Shown here in pieces: positions 45,174-53,513 of a stretch of DNA of 64,000 nucleotides. The position numbers and the translations under genes were made by a program. This stretch comes from Negativibacillus massiliensis. Lineage in GTDB: Bacteria; Bacillota; Clostridia; Oscillospirales; Ruminococcaceae. Position 1 is the first letter of the stretch, and every line of letters starts with the position of its first letter. Below the pieces are notes generated by a model. It saw nothing but the letters and a program-made list of their open reading frames with translations, did not search any database and was not told where the DNA came from. The stretch covers positions 558,001 through 622,000 of the forward strand of contig NZ_FTRU01000007.1 of assembly GCF_900148495.1 (NCBI RefSeq), given 5' to 3'.

Positions 45174-46874
45174 ATGAATACAAATTTTGTACAGGACGCA
45201 ATGCATGAGGTAGAGAACCTTCTCAAAAATGCATTCACAAAGGCAATGCAGGATGGAAAGCTCCCAGAGGCAGAAATTCCAAACTTTACCGTAGAGATTC
45301 CGGCAGAGACAACACACGGAGATTTTGCTTCCAACGCAGCAATGGTTTCTGCAAGAACCTTCTGCAACGCTCCTGTTAAGATTGCAAACATCCTCAAAGA
45401 GGAGATGGATTTTTCCACTGCACGCTACATCGACCGCGTGGAAATTGCTGGTCCTGGTTTTATCAACTTCTTTGTAAGCCCGCTGTGGTTTGCTGATATC
45501 GTTTCCGGCGTACTGGCAGCAAAAGAAAACTACGGTCGTTCCGATTACGGCAAGGGCGAAAAGGTTATGATCGAGTTTGTATCCGCAAACCCAACCGGCC
45601 CAATGCACATGGGTAATGCCCGCGGCGGCGCAATCGGCGACTGTCTGGCAGCAGCTATGGATGCTTGCGGTTACGATGTAACCCGTGAGTTCTACATCAA
45701 CGATGCCGGCAACCAGATTGAAAAATTCGGACTTTCTTTGGAAGCAAGATACCTCCAGATCTTTAAGGGTGAAGATGCAGTAGAGTTCCCGGAAGACGGC
45801 TATCATGGTGAAGACATCAAAGAGCGTGCACAGCAGTATGCAGATGTACACGGCGACAGCCTGTTAAATGTTTCTGAGCAGGAACGCCGTCAGGCTCTGG
45901 TTGATTTTGCTCTGCCAAAGAACATTGAAAAGCTCAGAACCGATCTGGAAAAATACCGCATCGTTTACGATGTATGGTTCCCGGAAAGCACTCTGCATCA
46001 GTCCGGCGCAGTAAAAGCAGTTGTGGATGATCTGACCAAACGTGGACTGACCTATGAAAAAGATGGTGCAGTTTGGTACAAGGCAACAGAATTTGGCGGA
46101 GAAAAGGACGAAGTTCTGATCCGTGCAAACGGCAACCCAACCTACTTTACCGCTGATATTGCTTACCACAAGAACAAATTTGCTGACCGTCACTTTGACC
46201 GCGTAATCAACGTATGGGGTGCAGACCATCATGGCCATGTTGCAAGACTGAAAGGTGCGATGGATGCAATCGGTCTGGATGGCAGCAAGCTTGACATCGT
46301 TTTGATGCAGCTGGTTCGTCTGATGAAGGACGGCGAGCCATACCGCATGAGCAAACGTACCGGTAAATCCATCACCCTGTCTGACCTGACCGATCTGGTT
46401 CCAATCGATGCTGCACGTTTCTTCTTCAACATGCGTGAGCCAAACTCCACTTTGGACTTTGACCTTGACCTTGCAGTAGAAGAATCTTCCCAGAACCCGG
46501 TTTACTATGTACAGTATGCACACGCAAGAATCTGCTCGATCCTCAAAAACCTCTCTGCACAGGGTATCCAGCCAAGAGAGTGCACCGCAGAGGAGCTGAC
46601 ACTGCTGAGCAAAGATGAAGAAAGAGAACTGATCCGCAAACTGGCACAGTGCCCACAGGAAATCATCAACGCTGCAAAGAACTACGACCCTGCAAGACTG
46701 ACCCATTATCTGATGGATGTTGCAACCTTGTTCCACAAGTTCTACAATGCTTGCCGTGTACAGGGTGAAGACGAAGCACTGATGCAGGCAAGAATCTCCC
46801 TGTGTATCGCTGCACGCACCGTAATTGCAAACCTGCTCAAGCTTTTGAAGATCACTGCTCCAGAAACCATGTAG
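45174..46874 (+). CDS. argS: Arginyl-tRNA synthetase
   Basis: 566 residues, normal for ArgRS. The N-terminal Add1 domain is followed by the HIGH-type motif S-A-N-P-T-G-P-M-H-M-G-N (HMGN at 145-148) and the KMSK-type M-S-K-R-T-G-K near residue 390, then the anticodon-binding helical domain with a C-terminal M. Start at ATG 45174, behind GAAAGGAAAGG; the frame extends upstream to 45114 but has no site there. Mosaic repeat copy E begins right after the stop. Confidence 0.97.
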   Translation: MNTNFVQDAMHEVENLLKNAFTKAMQDGKLPEAEIPNFTVEIPAETTHGDFASNAAMVSARTFCNAPVKIANILKEEMDFSTARYIDRVEIAGPGFINFFVSPLWFADIVSGVLAAKENYGRSDYGKGEKVMIEFVSANPTGPMHMGNARGGAIGDCLAAAMDACGYDVTREFYINDAGNQIEKFGLSLEARYLQIFKGEDAVEFPEDGYHGEDIKERAQQYADVHGDSLLNVSEQERRQALVDFALPKNIEKLRTDLEKYRIVYDVWFPESTLHQSGAVKAVVDDLTKRGLTYEKDGAVWYKATEFGGEKDEVLIRANGNPTYFTADIAYHKNKFADRHFDRVINVWGADHHGHVARLKGAMDAIGLDGSKLDIVLMQLVRLMKDGEPYRMSKRTGKSITLSDLTDLVPIDAARFFFNMREPNSTLDFDLDLAVEESSQNPVYYVQYAHARICSILKNLSAQGIQPRECTAEELTLLSKDEERELIRKLAQCPQEIINAAKNYDPARLTHYLMDVATLFHKFYNACRVQGEDEALMQARISLCIAARTVIANLLKLLKITAPETM

Positions 46875-47390
46875 CAGGCTGAGCCTGCACCCTGTTTCGC
46901 GCTCTGGTTTTGTGCGAAGACGGGTAGCTGGGAGAAAAAAAGTTTCGACAGAGCGCAAACAGAAGTTTTCGTCCACCTTTTTTAAAAGGTGGCGGATTCT
47001 AAAGGCAGAGCCTTTAGTCGCTCGTCGCAACGAGCGAAAATCTCGAGTTGAACTTGTTCAACTCTCATCGTCAGGCGCATTTTTGAGAGCTCGAGGACTT
47101 TTTGCAAGAGAAAAAGTCCTCGAAAACCGATTGCGAGCAGTAGCTGTCTCCGAAAAGTTCCCAGTGGGAAGTTTTCGGCGGTAGAAACTCACGTCTAATT
47201 TTTTAAATCTGCGTTCTCAATTAGGCTAAGCCAGCTTAGCCTGGTACTGACGTACCACAGCATCGAAATAGCTTTGCTGCCCCTATCGATTTAAATATTT
47301 TTTCTTATTTGTCACAGGGGTTTCACCCCCGTACCCCCACAACTTTTGAAAAAGTTGACAAAATTTTTTGTTCGCCTACGGCGCCGACAA
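46875..47390. repeat. Mosaic hairpin repeat, copy E
   Basis: Starts with the same GCAGGCTGAGCCTGCACC end as copy D. Carries GGCGGATTCTAAAGGCAGAG (46991-47010) as in copy A, the exact GAGTTGAACTTGTTCAACTC palindrome (47045-47064) of copy A, TCGAGGACTTTTT/AAAAAGTCCTCGA, CCGAAAA/TTTTCGG around CCCAGTGGG, and a CACAGGGGTTTCACCCCCGT block. The right end has GTTCGCCTACGGCG (47370-47383). The left end's version of the box is disrupted by an inserted hairpin (about 46893-46920). Confidence 0.85.
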
Positions 47391-47441
47391 GAAGTTTGAT
47401 AAAACAATCAGCCTTTTGATACAAACTCATTGGAGGAAAAA

Positions 47442-48668
47442 ATGGACGTTCGATTATCACAGCCGTTGCTCATGGATGGGGCAACGGCAACCAACCTTAT
47501 GTTAAATGGAATGCCGCAGTACAGCTGTCCTGCTCAGTGGATTCTGGAAAATCCATCGGCACTGCAGCAGCTGCATCACGCCTTTTTGCAGGCGGGCAGC
47601 CGCATGATCTGTACCCCGACCGCACAGGCAAATGCTGTGATGCTGGAAAAATGGGAATTGCAGGATAAGATGGCAGAATATAATCGGCAGTTAGCTCAAC
47701 TTACCGTAGAAACCTGCCGTCAGTTTGATCCTTCGGTTCTGGTAGCGGGAGTGGTTGCGCCTCTGGAAATTCAGGCGGAACCGTTTGGTGAAACTCCATT
47801 TCTGGATTTGGTTGGAATTTATGCCAGTCAGGCACTGGCACTCAAAGAGGGCGGTGTTGATCTGCTGATTGCAGATACCATGACCACCATTTCTCAAAGC
47901 AGGGCAGCGATTTTGGGCTGCCGTCAGGCAGGACTGCCGGTTATGGTGACCCTCAATGTGGAAGAGGATGGCGAGACCTGCATGGGAAGTGACCTTGTTT
48001 CGGCGCTGATTGTCTGCCAGAATCTGGGAGCGGCAGCGTTTGGGCTTTCCTGCTGTGATCGTCCGGAAAAGCTTTATCACCACATCGAGGAGATCGCCCC
48101 TTATGCTAAGATACCGCTGATTGTCCGTCCGAGAGCAGGAGAAGATTTTGACCGGATGCTTTCACCGGAGGAGATGGCAGAGCAGATGCGCGGATTGCTT
48201 TCCCGCGGGGCGACCCTGGTGGGTGGATGCTGCTACACCACTCCGGAACATATCGCGAAAATCGGACAGATGATGCGGGAGTTTGATTTTCACAGCGTCC
48301 ATGTGGAAAAGGAGGATGCCCAGACCATTTTGATGGCAGGAGCAACCGAACCTTATTTCCTTGATGAGTATTTTGATCAGACCGAGCCGATTTACTGCCG
48401 CAGGGATATGTCGGATGAGCTGCTGGAGCTGGAGGAAAGCGGAGCGGATGTTGCCACCATCTGTATCGAGACGGTGGATGACGCGTACTGTTTTGCACTC
48501 AATGCTTACATGCTGCACATGCCGGTATCCTTCCTGTCTGACAGTGAGGAAGCGCTGGAGATGGCACTGCTGATGTATAACGGCTGTGCCTTTGTGGATT
48601 CCAGAAGCAATCTGGATGAGTCGATTCTGGAACGTCTGGCAAAGGGCTATGGAGCGGTTGTCCGTTAA
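47442..48668 (+). CDS. Homocysteine S-methyltransferase family protein
   Basis: 408 residues. The N-terminal 290 residues are a methyltransferase barrel with L-M-D-G-A-T-A-T near the start, T-P-T-A-Q-A-N and the paired zinc ligands in V-G-G-C-C-Y-T-T-P-E-H-I (about residue 260). The third ligand would be the Cys near 'FGLSCC'. The last 110 residues are unlike MetH or YitJ, with no MTHFR domain, and I do not recognise them. Such enzymes move a methyl group to homocysteine. ATG 47442 has TGGAGG 5 bases upstream; followed by a strong terminator. Confidence 0.82.
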   Translation: MDVRLSQPLLMDGATATNLMLNGMPQYSCPAQWILENPSALQQLHHAFLQAGSRMICTPTAQANAVMLEKWELQDKMAEYNRQLAQLTVETCRQFDPSVLVAGVVAPLEIQAEPFGETPFLDLVGIYASQALALKEGGVDLLIADTMTTISQSRAAILGCRQAGLPVMVTLNVEEDGETCMGSDLVSALIVCQNLGAAAFGLSCCDRPEKLYHHIEEIAPYAKIPLIVRPRAGEDFDRMLSPEEMAEQMRGLLSRGATLVGGCCYTTPEHIAKIGQMMREFDFHSVHVEKEDAQTILMAGATEPYFLDEYFDQTEPIYCRRDMSDELLELEESGADVATICIETVDDAYCFALNAYMLHMPVSFLSDSEEALEMALLMYNGCAFVDSRSNLDESILERLAKGYGAVVR

Positions 48669-48680
48669 TATTTTACATAA

Positions 48681-48716
48681 AAAGGATCGTCATGAATTTC
48701 ATGACGATCCTTTTTT
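48681..48716. terminator. Bidirectional terminator between the methyltransferase and the lipoprotein gene
   Basis: AAGGATCGTCATGA pairs with TCATGACGATCCTT around a 3-base loop, followed by a T-run; the reverse strand is also T-rich. Confidence 0.9.
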
Positions 48717-48762
48717 GGTATATTGTGTTATGAAGACAGCGGACATAGAAAGATTCAACGGA

Positions 48763-49725
48763 TTATTTAAATGTATATTCCGAGCAGGCAATGGTCTTTG
48801 GATAATCGTCGATTACTTCGATCTGTTCCCAGCCGAGCTGCTCGATGTTTCCATCCTGATCCAGCTGAATATAAGAAGATACGGTTCCGTCAATCTCCTG
48901 ATCGTACAGTGACTTGAGTGCTGCCGGAGTATAAACAGCTTCAATCAGATAATGACCATCCTCCTGTGTCATGGTGAGTTTGGAAAAGTTTTTCAGCATA
49001 AATCCTTCGTCGCTTAGCAATGGAGATTTGAGCCATTCCAAGGTATCTGCATATTCCTGATAGGTCTTATAGGTTTCGCGGCTGCCCTGACCATAATTGA
49101 TGCCAGCCTGCAAAGTTTCGGCAACCTTCATGTTAGCGTCCACGGCTGCATTTTTATTGAGATTTCCCTTTTCATCATAAGCTGCGTTTAAATCAAACTG
49201 GAGCTCATAGGCGCCCTCGGTTCCGTCATAATTGAGACGGTAAACTGACAGGGTGCCTTTTTTGCGGGAAAAATTTTGTTCCATTGTGTTTTTAAACACT
49301 GCATAAAGCCGGGTATCCAGTTTTTGTGGATTCTCTTTCAGTTCCTCCTGTGGGCGGATCTGAAGTTGCTGCGAGAAAGGCAGAGTTTGTGTCTGGGAGA
49401 CCGGAGTTTCCTGTTCGGGTTCCGGGGTTTTTTCGGTGGTTTCTTCTGTCGGTTTTTCCTCTGTCTGAGAAGATGGCAGTTGCGTTTCAGCTTTTACTTC
49501 TTCCTCTTTATCTTCTTCAGAAGACTCTTTTTCGTTATCTTCTCCGCCAAGCTGAGCAAGGGAAGGCTTGGTGTTTTCTTCTTTCTCGGAATTATCTTCT
49601 CCAAGTTCCAGCGAAACCTCCGGTTCAGAGTCCTGTTCTGTTGGCTTCGGGTCACGGCTGCATCCGGTCATAGAAAGAGAGATAATCAAAGCTGCCAGCA
49701 GGCAGAGTAGTGTCGTGTATTTCAT
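48763..49725 (-). CDS. Lipoprotein with a long acidic linker, unknown function
   Basis: 320 residues. Signal peptide with lipobox M-T-G-C (Cys22), then about 100 residues of Glu/Lys/Ser/Thr/Pro-rich linker, then a C-terminal domain (about residues 130-320) with 'GAYELQFDLNAAYDEKGNLNKN' and 'EDGHYLIEAVYTPAALKSLYDQEI'. I do not recognise the domain; its beta-rich pattern resembles secreted lipoproteins of Clostridia. AGGAGGACACC lies before the ATG. Its promoter would be in the gap shared with spoIIAA on the other strand. Confidence 0.75.
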   Translation of the reverse strand: MKYTTLLCLLAALIISLSMTGCSRDPKPTEQDSEPEVSLELGEDNSEKEENTKPSLAQLGGEDNEKESSEEDKEEEVKAETQLPSSQTEEKPTEETTEKTPEPEQETPVSQTQTLPFSQQLQIRPQEELKENPQKLDTRLYAVFKNTMEQNFSRKKGTLSVYRLNYDGTEGAYELQFDLNAAYDEKGNLNKNAAVDANMKVAETLQAGINYGQGSRETYKTYQEYADTLEWLKSPLLSDEGFMLKNFSKLTMTQEDGHYLIEAVYTPAALKSLYDQEIDGTVSSYIQLDQDGNIEQLGWEQIEVIDDYPKTIACSEYTFK

Positions 49726-50103
49726 AGGGTGTCCTCCTTTTGTGGGTGATACTCTTTTTCTTTATTGTAACACAGGATGATGGGGATTTCTATGCTATTT
49801 GTAAAACTGTAAAGAAATTCCCATTTTTGTAAAGAATTGTCTTCCACCCATTTCACAAAGATTTGTGGAAAACTTTTCCGATTGTATAGTGTCAAAAAAA
49901 GGAAAAAAAGATGCAGGAAAAAATAATTTAACAGATTGGAAAGAAAAAGAAAAAACAGCTGACAGCTTTCCCGAAGTTTTTTAAGCAAAAGGGGGTATGA
50001 TGTGGATACAGCAAAGGAAAAAAGTGGACAGGAATGGCCGAAAGGAAACAGGAAAAGAGTTTAAACAAAACAGGCCCTGGTGAAACGGAGGGAGAATAAT
50101 CAG
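49726..50103. other. Divergent gap between the lipoprotein gene and spoIIAA
   Basis: About 375 bases without a gene. It is AT-rich and holds promoters for both sides. The spoIIA operon is usually read by sigma-H; a loose AGGAAAA (50015) and GGAAT (50031) pair is present, but the spacing of about 10 is too short for me to call it. Confidence 0.4.
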
Positions 50104-50409
50104 ATGGCTGTTGAGATACAGATCAAGGAGGACGTGGTCAGAGCATATCTGTCAGGAGAGATTGACCATCACAGCGCCGCTCAGATCCGGGAAACAATTG
50201 ATGAAAGCATTATACAGGCAGCTCCTGCCGAGCTGATACTGGATTTTGCGAGGGTTACTTTTATGGATTCCTCCGGAATTGGACTGGTAATGGGGCGGTT
50301 TCGGCTGATGCAGGAAACCGGAGGAAAGGTGATTTTGCAAAATCTTCCGGCTCCGCTTCGAAAAGTGATGAAGCTGGCAGGATTGGACAAGCTGGCTGAA
50401 ATCCAATAG
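50104..50409 (+). CDS. spoIIAA: Anti-sigma-F factor antagonist SpoIIAA
   Basis: 101 residues of a STAS domain. The phosphorylated serine sits in F-M-D-S-S-G-I-G-L (about residues 56-64). When dephosphorylated it binds SpoIIAB and frees sigma-F in the forespore. Start at ATG 50104 behind GGAGGGAGAA. First gene of the three-gene spoIIA operon. Confidence 0.94.
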   Translation: MAVEIQIKEDVVRAYLSGEIDHHSAAQIRETIDESIIQAAPAELILDFARVTFMDSSGIGLVMGRFRLMQETGGKVILQNLPAPLRKVMKLAGLDKLAEIQ

Positions 50410-50471
50410 CAGACGTATGGAAAGATCAGAACTGACAGAATAAAAAAGAACAGATGACCGGAGGTTTTGTG

Positions 50472-50933
50472 ATGAAAGCAATCAATACGATGCGTCTTTG
50501 CTTTGACTCAAGGTCGGCAAACGAATCGTTTGCGAGAACTGCGGTAGCGGCGTTTTTGTGCGGGCTGGACCCCACAGTAGAGGAACTGACCGACGTAAAG
50601 ACCGCTGTCTCCGAGGCTGTGACCAACTGCATTGTTCACGGCTATCGGGAAAAGATAGACAAGGTGTACATAACAGCGAATATCTATTCGGACAATCGGA
50701 TCGTAATCAAAATCAAAGATAAAGGGTGCGGAATCGAAGATGTGAAAAAGGCGATGGAGCCTTTGTTCACCACCGCTCCCGAAGAAGAGCGTGCAGGGCT
50801 GGGATTTGCTGTGATGGAAAGCCTGATGGACAAGGTGAAGGTTTTCTCCCAGCCGCAAAAGGGCACGACGGTCGTGCTGGAAAAGCGGATTGTCTCCAAA
50901 GGAGAAAACAATGTACACAACAGCCGAGAATGA
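50472..50933 (+). CDS. spoIIAB: Anti-sigma-F factor SpoIIAB
   Basis: 153 residues, GHKL ATPase/kinase. The N box is V-S-E-A-V-T-N-C-I-V-H-G-Y and the G1 box I-K-D-K-G-C-G-I, with a late G-L-G-F-A-V-M-E. It holds sigma-F inactive and phosphorylates SpoIIAA. Start ATG 50472 with CCGGAGG upstream. Its 3' end overlaps the sigF start by 23 bases, so translation is probably coupled. Confidence 0.94.
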   Translation: MKAINTMRLCFDSRSANESFARTAVAAFLCGLDPTVEELTDVKTAVSEAVTNCIVHGYREKIDKVYITANIYSDNRIVIKIKDKGCGIEDVKKAMEPLFTTAPEEERAGLGFAVMESLMDKVKVFSQPQKGTTVVLEKRIVSKGENNVHNSRE

Positions 50934-51573
50934 ACGAAGCCGCATGATTGAAGAAAATATGGGACTGGTGCATGCCTGTGCCCATAAGTTCAAGGGAAAG
51001 GGAATTGAATACGACGATCTGTTTCAGGCGGGATGTATGGGGCTGGTCAAAGCGACCGATGCCTTTGATACACAGCGGGGTGTTCGGTTTTCCACTTATG
51101 CGGTTCCGGTTATTTTAGGAGAAATGCGCAGACTCTTTCGGGATGGCGGCACTGTGAAAGTCAGCCGCAGTCTAAAGGAGCTGTCGATGAAGGTAGTGAG
51201 GGAAAGAGAAAAATTTGCCAAGGAAACAGGGAGAGAACCGACTGTCGGGGAACTTTCCCAAAGACTTGGGGTAGAGGAGGAAGCGGTGGTTGAAGCGCTG
51301 GGCGCAAGTGCTCCGGTGGTCTCGCTGACAAGCGACGAGGATAGCTCGGAGATCGATTTGCCGGTATCCTCTCCGGAGGAGCTGCTGTCCGATTTGATCT
51401 CGCTCAAACAGATGCTGGGACAGCTGGAGGAGCGTGACAGGAAGCTGATTCAGCTGCGGTATTTTCAGAACAAAACGCAGGTACAGACCGCAAAGGAACT
51501 GGACATGACCCAGGTGCAGGTATCGCGCCGGGAGAAGAAGATTCTGTTGTGGTTAAGGGGAATGCTAATATAG
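50911..51573 (+). CDS. sigF: Sporulation sigma factor SigF
   Basis: 220 residues. Region 2 has 'YDDLFQAGCMGLVKATDAFDTQRGVRFSTYAVPVILGEMRR' (about residues 31-71), then region 3, and a region 4 helix-turn-helix near the end (T-A-K-E-L-D-M-T-Q-V-Q-V-S-R-R-E). It directs early forespore transcription. ATG 50911 with AAAGGAG upstream. In many relatives spoVA genes follow; here the operon ends and repeat copy F begins. Confidence 0.94.
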   Translation: MYTTAENERSRMIEENMGLVHACAHKFKGKGIEYDDLFQAGCMGLVKATDAFDTQRGVRFSTYAVPVILGEMRRLFRDGGTVKVSRSLKELSMKVVREREKFAKETGREPTVGELSQRLGVEEEAVVEALGASAPVVSLTSDEDSSEIDLPVSSPEELLSDLISLKQMLGQLEERDRKLIQLRYFQNKTQVQTAKELDMTQVQVSRREKKILLWLRGMLI

Positions 51574-52200
51574 CTAACTTCAAGCTGGACATAGTTCGCC
51601 TACGTCGCAAAGACGGTTGGAGAGCGAAAAACAGAAGTTTTTGGTCGAGCTTTTTACAAAAAGCTCGCGGTTTCCAAAGGCAGAGCCTTTGGGCGCACTC
51701 CGCAGAGTGCGAAAGGCTTTTATCGTTCAAGAGCATTTAGGAAAGTGTGAAAACCCTTTGCGATAGAAAGGGTTTTCACAAACTGACGAACTGTACAAGC
51801 TGTCCCCGAAAAGTTCCCGGTGGGAAGTTTTCGGCAGCAGAAACCTTATTTTACAAATACAGATAGCTGAGACATAATTTTTATCGATCTATTTTTAATG
51901 GTATCAGCATAGACAGCAGAAAAATCTCCCACTGGGAGGTTTTTCTGGAAAGTGCACATCGTTTGTCCCATAGGGGGCTTTTCTCTTACAAAAGCCCCCT
52001 CTTTTTCAATCCAAAACTTGGATTGAAAAATTCACCCGCAAATGCGCCTGGCGATAAGAGTTGAACAAGTTCAACTCGAGTTTCCGCACTCTGCGGAGTG
52101 CGTCAAAGGGCTTTGCCCTTTTGAAACCCACCACCTTTTGAAAAAGGTGGACGAAAACTTTAATTTAAAAACTTTAGCTTTTTCGATATCTTCTGCTGCC
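51574..52200. repeat. Mosaic hairpin repeat, copy F, two opposed arms
   Basis: The left arm (51594-51850) runs box GTTCGCCTACGTCGCAAAGA, GGTCGAGCTTTTTACAAAAA (identical to copy B), AAAGGCAGAGCCTTT, CGCACTCCGCAGAGTGCG, a 10-bp AACCCTTT-type hairpin and CCGAAAA/TTTTCGG around CCCGGTGGG. The right arm (51915-52160) carries the same kinds of modules in reverse complement order: CAGAAAAATC/GGTTTTTCTG, GGGGGCTTTT/AAAAGCCCCC, TTCAATCCAA/TTGGATTGAA, GTTGAACAAGTTCAAC, CGCACTCTGCGGAGTGCG, CCACCTTTT/AAAAGGTGG. No protein-like frame. Confidence 0.87.
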
Positions 52201-52260
52201 GGATGGTTTGCATCCGCCGTCTGGCAGCTTTTTATAGGACCCAAACATACTTACTCTCGA

Positions 52261-52301
52261 ACCCAAAAAGACCGAAGGATTTTCCTTCGGTCTTTTTGGG
52301 T
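52261..52301. terminator. Terminator after the double GNAT gene
   Basis: AAAGACCGAAGGA pairs with TCCTTCGGTCTTT and the pairing extends through ACCCAAA/TTTGGGT, with T-runs on both strands. Confidence 0.88.
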
Positions 52302-52302
52302 T

Positions 52303-53436
52303 TTATAGTTGTTTCTTTTTCTGCCAGTCTTCTTTTAAGATCGCATATGAATCGCAATCCTCAAAAACACCGCGCATACTCAAATATTTCTGGCGCATAT
52401 GTCCCTCATAAAGCATTCCGCATTTTTTCAAGACAGCACCGGAAGCAACATTATCGACTGCATAATGCGCTTCAATGCGGTTGAGACAAATTGTACCAAA
52501 GGCAAAATCAAGGACAGCCTGAACGGCTTCGGTTGCGATTCCCTTGCCGCGCCATGCTTCATTGATCGTGTAGCCAATTTCCGCAGTTCGTGCCGTATCA
52601 CTGAGCATGGTGAGGGTAATGTTTCCAACAAACGTCTCTCCGACACAGATACACCAGCGATAAAAGTCAGGGTGCTTGTACTGAGAGAGAATATATTGCT
52701 GGAAAAGCTGATAAGCTTCTCGGCGGGAATATGACGGTTGATCGCTGGAGAATGGAGAGGTTTTCGGAAGCTGGGAAACATGCTCGAACATGGCTTCCTC
52801 GTCCTCTGGAGTAAATTTTCTCAAAATCAGACGTTTGGTGATGAGTGTCTGTGTGCCGACATGGTGCGGCAACTTTTTATTTCTTTCCCAGTCCTCTTTG
52901 AGAATCGCATACAGGTCGCAGTCCTCGAAAACGCCACGGGTACTGAGGTACTTTTTGCGCATATGCCCTTCGTAAAGCATCCCACATTTTTTCATGACGC
53001 CGCCGGAACCGGGGTTGTCCACCGAATGATGGGCTTCAATCCGCTCAAAACCGACCGTTTCAAACGCAAAGTCGATAACAGCCTGTACCGCTTCGCTCAT
53101 GATGCCATGTTTCCACCATTTTTGGCTCAGAGAATAGCCGAGATCCCCGACACCGGCTCTTTCATTGAGAATATACAGCCCCACTGCACCAATCGGCGTC
53201 CCGTCCAGGGTAATCGCCCAATGATAGTAGTCCGGCTTCTCGTACAGAGGCATCCAGCTTTCCAGAATCGATTGAGTGACCTCCACCGAAGCGTGAGGCT
53301 CCCACATCATAAACTTTGTTACTTCAGCATCATTTGCCCAGTTGTCATACATTGCCTGTGCATCAGAAAGGCAAAAGGGGCGCAGGACCAGACGGGTAGT
53401 TTTAAGTGTTCTGGTACCAACATGATTTAATTCCAT
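52303..53436 (-). CDS. Tandem double GNAT acetyltransferase (RimJ/RimL-like), internal duplication
   Basis: 377 residues made of two complete GNAT domains (about 1-185 and 190-377). Each has the start 'VGT-x-T-L-x-T-x-R-L-x-L-R-x-F', a 'G-x-x-G-I-x-x-E-A-V-Q-A-V-x-D-F-A-F' acetyl-CoA region and the ending 'CGMLYEGHMR-K/Q-KYLS...RGVFEDCD-x-YAILKEDW'. The repeated ends are near identical, so the fusion is a recent duplication within one gene. RimJ/L-type enzymes acetylate N-termini or small amines. Start ATG 53436 with AGAGGAGGG upstream. Confidence 0.88.
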   Translation of the reverse strand: MELNHVGTRTLKTTRLVLRPFCLSDAQAMYDNWANDAEVTKFMMWEPHASVEVTQSILESWMPLYEKPDYYHWAITLDGTPIGAVGLYILNERAGVGDLGYSLSQKWWKHGIMSEAVQAVIDFAFETVGFERIEAHHSVDNPGSGGVMKKCGMLYEGHMRKKYLSTRGVFEDCDLYAILKEDWERNKKLPHHVGTQTLITKRLILRKFTPEDEEAMFEHVSQLPKTSPFSSDQPSYSRREAYQLFQQYILSQYKHPDFYRWCICVGETFVGNITLTMLSDTARTAEIGYTINEAWRGKGIATEAVQAVLDFAFGTICLNRIEAHYAVDNVASGAVLKKCGMLYEGHMRQKYLSMRGVFEDCDSYAILKEDWQKKKQL

Positions 53437-53470
53437 GATAATCCCTCCTCTTACAAAGAATTTTAGAATA

Positions 53471-53507
53471 AAAAAAGCGCAGGGAAAGACGTTAATCCTT
53501 CCCTGCA
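53471..53507 (-). terminator. Terminator after lysC
   Basis: On the minus strand GCAGGGAA pairs with TTCCCTGC and T-rich sequence follows. It separates lysC from the double GNAT gene. Confidence 0.8.
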
Positions 53508-53513
53508 CAAAGA

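Noticed and set aside
46912-47184. A possible 90-residue protein in the gap after argS
   Set aside because: It is the translation of mosaic repeat copy E. Similar short frames occur in copies A, B, D and F with unrelated residues. Composition is not protein-like.
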